A stretch of DNA of 35,960 bases from assembly GCF_900129385.1 (NCBI RefSeq), contig NZ_FQVO01000021.1, positions 1-35,960 on the forward strand. The letters are read 5' to 3'. Below, piece after piece: positions 32,563 through 35,960 of this stretch. The first letter of the stretch is position 1. Each line of letters begins with the position of its first letter. Under the pieces are notes generated by a model. That model was not told where the DNA came from and did no database searches. It saw nothing but the letters and a program-made list of their open reading frames with translations. The DNA is from Chryseobacterium takakiae. Its GTDB lineage: Bacteria; Bacteroidota; Bacteroidia; Flavobacteriales; Weeksellaceae. The position numbers and the translations under genes are program-made.

Positions 32563-34533
32563 ATGACTCCTGAACATTCAACAGATAATATTTTCAGTCC
32601 TGATTTAATCATACAGGCACTGGCCTCCTCTCCCGCACCGACAGCCATTTATTCAGGTGAAAATATGATTATCCGTTTTGCAAATGAAGGCATGCTGGCT
32701 CTTTGGGGGAAAGATTCGTCTGCAATTGGCAAACCGTTGATGGAGGCAATTCCGGAACTGGAAGGACAACCCTTTTTAGGATTATTGCAGCAGGTCTGGC
32801 GTTCCGGTAAAACGTACTCTGTATCGGAAGCTCCTGCAAAGCTGATCAAAAACGGAGAAGAAGTGCTCGATTATTTCGACTATGAATATAAGGCACTTAT
32901 CGATCAAAACAATAAAACATGGTGCATACTTAATACCGCTCTTAATGTAACTTCCCGACGTGAATTTTTACAGCAGATACGAGAGAAAGAAGAAAGAGAA
33001 CATGCGCTTAATGAAGAAATGGCCGCTACCCTTGAGGAGCTGACTTCCACGAACGAAGAACTCAGTGATTCTATAAAACAACTTGCACACAGCAGGGAGT
33101 ATATCCGAACAATTATTGAACAGGCTCCTGTTGGAATTGCGATGCTGAAAGGACCAGAGCATATTATTGAAATTGCCAATCCGGCCATCCTTAGCATTTG
33201 GGGGCGCAAGGAGTCTGAGTTGATAGGCTTTCCCCATGAGGAAGCCCGTCCGGAACTACAGGGGCAGCCCGTTAACAAATGGCTCAGGGAAGTTTATGAT
33301 CATGGAAAACCTAAGATAAATAATGAATTTACAGTCAGATTACGGCACAATGATGGTTTAAGGGAAGCGATTGTCAATTCTATATATCAGCCTATATTTT
33401 CTGAAGGAACTATTTCCGGGGTTCTTATCATTCTTGAAGAAATCACCCAGCAGGTTTTAGAGCGGCGCAAAAGTCAGAATGATCAGCAAATGCTTGCTCT
33501 GGCCATTGATGCCGGAGCACTTGCCACTTTCTATTACCAGCCTGCCACCAATCTTTTTTCCGGAAATTCCTTACTTAATCATTGGTTTGGACTCTCATCA
33601 GAAGAAAATTTAGATCTGTCTATTGCATTAGAAGTCATTCTACCTGAAGATAGAAACAGGGTTGTTAATGCTATTACAAATGCTCTTAGTAAGGAATCTG
33701 ACGGCCATTATTTTATTGAGTATCAAATACAGAATAATACCGATAAAAAAGTAAGGCTGCTACAGGCGAACGGAAGAGTTTTTTATGATTCGCAGGGTAA
33801 TCCTTTAAGTCTTAACGGTACGCTTAGGGACATTACGGAACAGAAGAAGGAAGAACAGCGAAAAGATGATTTTATGGGAATGGTAAGCCATGAACTTAAA
33901 ACACCGCTCACCTCATTGAAAGCTTATCTTCAGCTGTTGCAAAGAACAGAAGTAAACGAACGGAATTCCAGAAATCAAAATATGCTTGAAAAATCCGTAA
34001 AGCAGGTGGATTATATGAACAATATGATTAATGGTTTTCTTAATGTATCAAGACTTGACTCCGGACAAATGCATATTGAAAAAACAGTCTTCGATTTTCA
34101 GTCATTATTCTCGGAAATTGAACATGAGGTTCTTTCCACCAACCATAGCCGCAGCTTTATTTTCAGGGCTTCGGGTCAAACATTAATCCATGCAGACCGT
34201 GACAAAATATCGCAGGTTATTCATAACCTTATTGGAAATGCCGTAAAATACTCCGCTGTTAATACATCAGTTGTTATTGAATATGCAACTACTGTCCATA
34301 ACAGCTTACAGGTTACTGTTACCGATCACGGGATCGGAATCTCCGAAGAAGATCAGCTACGAATCTTTGAACGTTATTACCGTGTAAAAGACATTAACAG
34401 CAGAACGACATCGGGATTTGGGATAGGACTTTACCTTTGTAAAGAAATTATTGATCTTCATAACGGTACAATAGAAGTACAAAGTTCAAAGATGGAAGGC
34501 ACCACATTTTCATTTGTTTTACCGATTGACTGA
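32563..34533 (+). CDS. PAS-domain sensor histidine kinase
   Basis: 656 aa from the ATG at 32563. The frame is open from 32431, but the residues before 32563 are not PAS-like and the promoter lies inside them. Order: PAS1 about 16-120 (PAPTAIYSGENMIIRFANEG), a coiled coil about 135-175 (EEMAATLEELTSTNEELSDS), PAS2 (IEQAPVGIAMLKGPEHIIEI), PAS3 ending TLRDITEQKKEE, HisKA with the phospho-acceptor in SHELKTPLTSL (His at about 443), then HATPase with HNLIGNAVKYS, DHGIGIS and SGFGIGLYLCKEI. No membrane segment: a cytosolic sensor. No receiver is adjacent; it is convergent with a hybrid kinase. Confidence 0.9.
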   Translation: MTPEHSTDNIFSPDLIIQALASSPAPTAIYSGENMIIRFANEGMLALWGKDSSAIGKPLMEAIPELEGQPFLGLLQQVWRSGKTYSVSEAPAKLIKNGEEVLDYFDYEYKALIDQNNKTWCILNTALNVTSRREFLQQIREKEEREHALNEEMAATLEELTSTNEELSDSIKQLAHSREYIRTIIEQAPVGIAMLKGPEHIIEIANPAILSIWGRKESELIGFPHEEARPELQGQPVNKWLREVYDHGKPKINNEFTVRLRHNDGLREAIVNSIYQPIFSEGTISGVLIILEEITQQVLERRKSQNDQQMLALAIDAGALATFYYQPATNLFSGNSLLNHWFGLSSEENLDLSIALEVILPEDRNRVVNAITNALSKESDGHYFIEYQIQNNTDKKVRLLQANGRVFYDSQGNPLSLNGTLRDITEQKKEEQRKDDFMGMVSHELKTPLTSLKAYLQLLQRTEVNERNSRNQNMLEKSVKQVDYMNNMINGFLNVSRLDSGQMHIEKTVFDFQSLFSEIEHEVLSTNHSRSFIFRASGQTLIHADRDKISQVIHNLIGNAVKYSAVNTSVVIEYATTVHNSLQVTVTDHGIGISEEDQLRIFERYYRVKDINSRTTSGFGIGLYLCKEIIDLHNGTIEVQSSKMEGTTFSFVLPID

Positions 34534-34567
34534 TAAGCCCTTCCCAGCTACGCACCTGCATGTAAAT

Positions 34568-34600
34568 GCCGGAGTTCTACAAAGAAAAGTCCGGCAAAAT
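34568..34600. terminator. Terminator hairpin between convergent kinase genes
   Basis: GCCGGA (34568-34573) pairs with TCCGGC (34590-34595) over a 16-nt loop and is followed by AAAATTTTA. It lies 35 bases after the PAS kinase stop and just beyond the stop of the opposite gene, so it could serve both. Confidence 0.6.
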
Positions 34601-34601
34601 T

Positions 34602-35960
34602 TTACTTCATTAAATCTTTAATAATATCTAATCCTATTTTTATATCCTGATTTATTTCATTACTCATTGTATAAAAATCCATTTCCTCTTCTGCCATCTT
34701 CTCCCATTTCAGTGCACATTCAGCGATCTTGAAAAGTCCGGCGCTGCCTGCGGTTCCTTTAAGTTTGTGAAGAATCATTCTGGTTTCTGCAATATCTTTT
34801 TCCTGGGCTGCCTTTTCGATATTTTTTTCTGCACGGGTAAGTTCCTGGATTAGCAGGTTGAGAAAAACTTCTTTGAAATCTTCATCATCTCCAATCTGCT
34901 CATGCAGCATATTGAGATTAATATACTGTTCCTGATTCATTTCTGGCTCATCTTCATCATCAACAATATCAGTGTCCGTATCATTATTCCCTTTAATACC
35001 GATATATTTTGTAAGCATTTCCTGAAGATCTGCTTGTCTCAGCGGCTTAGGAAGAAAGTCAGTCATTCCGGCTTCCAGGCATTTTTCTTTTTCGCCCAGC
35101 ACATTTCCTGCGGTAACCCCAATAATCGGGACATCAGCATAATCCGGAAGCAAACGGATTTGTTTCGTAGCTTCAATGCCATTCATCACCGGCATCTGCA
35201 CGTCCATAAGAATAATGGAGAATTGTTTTTTCTTACACGCTTCCAGCGCTTCAAGACCGTTTACGGCTTCCATAAGATGCGCATCCGGAGTAATGGATTT
35301 CATTATTCTATTATTCAACACCATGTTCACCGGATTATCATCTACCAAAAGAACTTCAAGTTCTGACACGAATGAATAGGAATTTTTCTCGTCCTGATTC
35401 TCAATAATAATTTCTAATGTATTATTCCGAGCCACCTTTCTTAGTGTTTTGTATAAATCATCGGATTTAATCGGTTTCACCAGTAAAAAGGCATTTTCCT
35501 TTTCCCGAATCGAGGTAATCACTTCTAATTCTTCCGAAGACGAAGAAAGTATTATAATAGGTAGATGATCCTTTCTTTGTTGGAAAAGCTCTCTGATTTT
35601 ATCAATAGTTTCCAGTCCCGACATGAGTGGCATATGGTAATCCATAAGAATTACATCGAACTTTTCACCCTTCATAAGGATTTCCAGGGCTTCCAGTCCA
35701 TTGGCTGCCAGTGTTGTCTCAATATTTTTATAACCAAGCATGTGGTCAAGAATAATCCTGTTGCTCTCGTTATCATCTACCACCAATGCTCTTTTTATCG
35801 TCATATCTTCTTCTTCCCTGAATTCTGACATTTCATAAGGAATCTCAATATCAAAGAAAAAGACAGAACCTTTATCCGGTGCGCTGATCAGCGACAGATG
35901 GCTGCCCATATACTTCAGAATATTGTTCGAAATGGTAAGCCCAAGACCTGTTCCGCCATA
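34602..35960 (-). CDS. Hybrid sensor kinase C-terminal part: HATPase end, two receivers, HPt
   Basis: The frame runs off the window end; 452 residues are visible, starting YGGTGLGLTISNNILKYMGS (G2 box and end of a HATPase domain). Then receiver 1 (RALVVDDNESNRIIL, phospho-Asp in VILMDYHMPLMSG, Lys in LLVKPI), receiver 2 (VLLVDDNPVNMVLNN, IILMDVQMPVMNG, FLPKPL) and a C-terminal HPt domain with LHKLKGTAGSAGL (phospho-His). This is a full phosphorelay chain in one protein (His-Asp-Asp-His). The sensor input lies outside the window. Confidence 0.9.
   Translation of the reverse strand, partial: YGGTGLGLTISNNILKYMGSHLSLISAPDKGSVFFFDIEIPYEMSEFREEEDMTIKRALVVDDNESNRIILDHMLGYKNIETTLAANGLEALEILMKGEKFDVILMDYHMPLMSGLETIDKIRELFQQRKDHLPIIILSSSSEELEVITSIREKENAFLLVKPIKSDDLYKTLRKVARNNTLEIIIENQDEKNSYSFVSELEVLLVDDNPVNMVLNNRIMKSITPDAHLMEAVNGLEALEACKKKQFSIILMDVQMPVMNGIEATKQIRLLPDYADVPIIGVTAGNVLGEKEKCLEAGMTDFLPKPLRQADLQEMLTKYIGIKGNNDTDTDIVDDEDEPEMNQEQYINLNMLHEQIGDDEDFKEVFLNLLIQELTRAEKNIEKAAQEKDIAETRMILHKLKGTAGSAGLFKIAECALKWEKMAEEEMDFYTMSNEINQDIKIGLDIIKDLMK

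Noticed and set aside
1..35960. CRISPR arrays, tRNA or rRNA genes
   Set aside because: No regularly spaced identical repeats and no tRNA/rRNA-like sequence were seen on either strand; the repeats present are dispersed palindromes or RHS core copies.
1..35960. The two incomplete kinases at the window ends being one gene
   Set aside because: Both are on the minus strand, but the left one lacks its C-terminus beyond position 1 and the right one its N-terminus beyond 35960; joining them would require a circular molecule, for which there is no evidence.

Overview
The window looks like a chromosomal segment of a Flavobacteriia member of the Bacteroidota, most like Chryseobacterium or a close relative. 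The evidence is low-GC coding, TAnnTTTG-type promoter boxes, a type IX secretion (T9SS) C-terminal sorting domain, RHS proteins with a DUF6443-like N-terminus, lysine-rich proteins and REP-like repeats of a kind seen in this group. I identified everything by reading translations; no database search was run.

Layout. 1-1586 (-): N-terminal part of a GAF/PAS sensor kinase cut by the window edge. 1917-3732 (-): a CinA C-terminal-domain protein and a family-2 glycosyltransferase. 3965-10198 (+): a photoprotection and DNA-repair run: TetR-like regulator with a palindromic operator over its start, YdeI/OmdA-like protein, ABC1/AarF-type kinase, DUF2256 mini-protein, CRY-DASH, an FeS-BCP/(6-4)-photolyase-like protein without the cluster cysteines, and a DUF2805/TIGR03643 protein. 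10343-11596 (-): a secreted or lipid-anchored propeller-like protein. 11871-32300 (-): a large polymorphic-toxin locus. 32563-34533 (+) and 34602-35960 (-): a PAS histidine kinase facing the C-terminal half of a hybrid kinase (REC-REC-HPt).

The centrepiece is the toxin locus. Three tightly spaced genes (30669-32300 T9SS-sorted propeller-like protein; 27886-30666 exported RHS-like shell protein; 24249-27881 exported RHS protein with a zincin-like C-terminal toxin) are followed by an immunity lipoprotein. Downstream lie seven displaced modules. Most consist of a short remnant of the same RHS core or linker, a different toxin tip (CT) and a different putative immunity gene: a second zincin, a CT split by an A8 frameshift, an unknown CT with a membrane immunity candidate, another unknown CT, a caspase/C80-like cysteine protease, a decayed CT, and a core remnant with no CT. 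A cluster of cytosolic immunity-type genes (ComJ-like, Imm26-like) has no matching toxin. This is the record expected if the tip of the expressed rhs gene has been replaced repeatedly and old tip-plus-immunity pairs were left behind. Most immunity candidates carry lipoprotein or Sec signals, which suggests that many of the toxins act in the envelope. REP-like repeats and a possible IS end mark several module boundaries.
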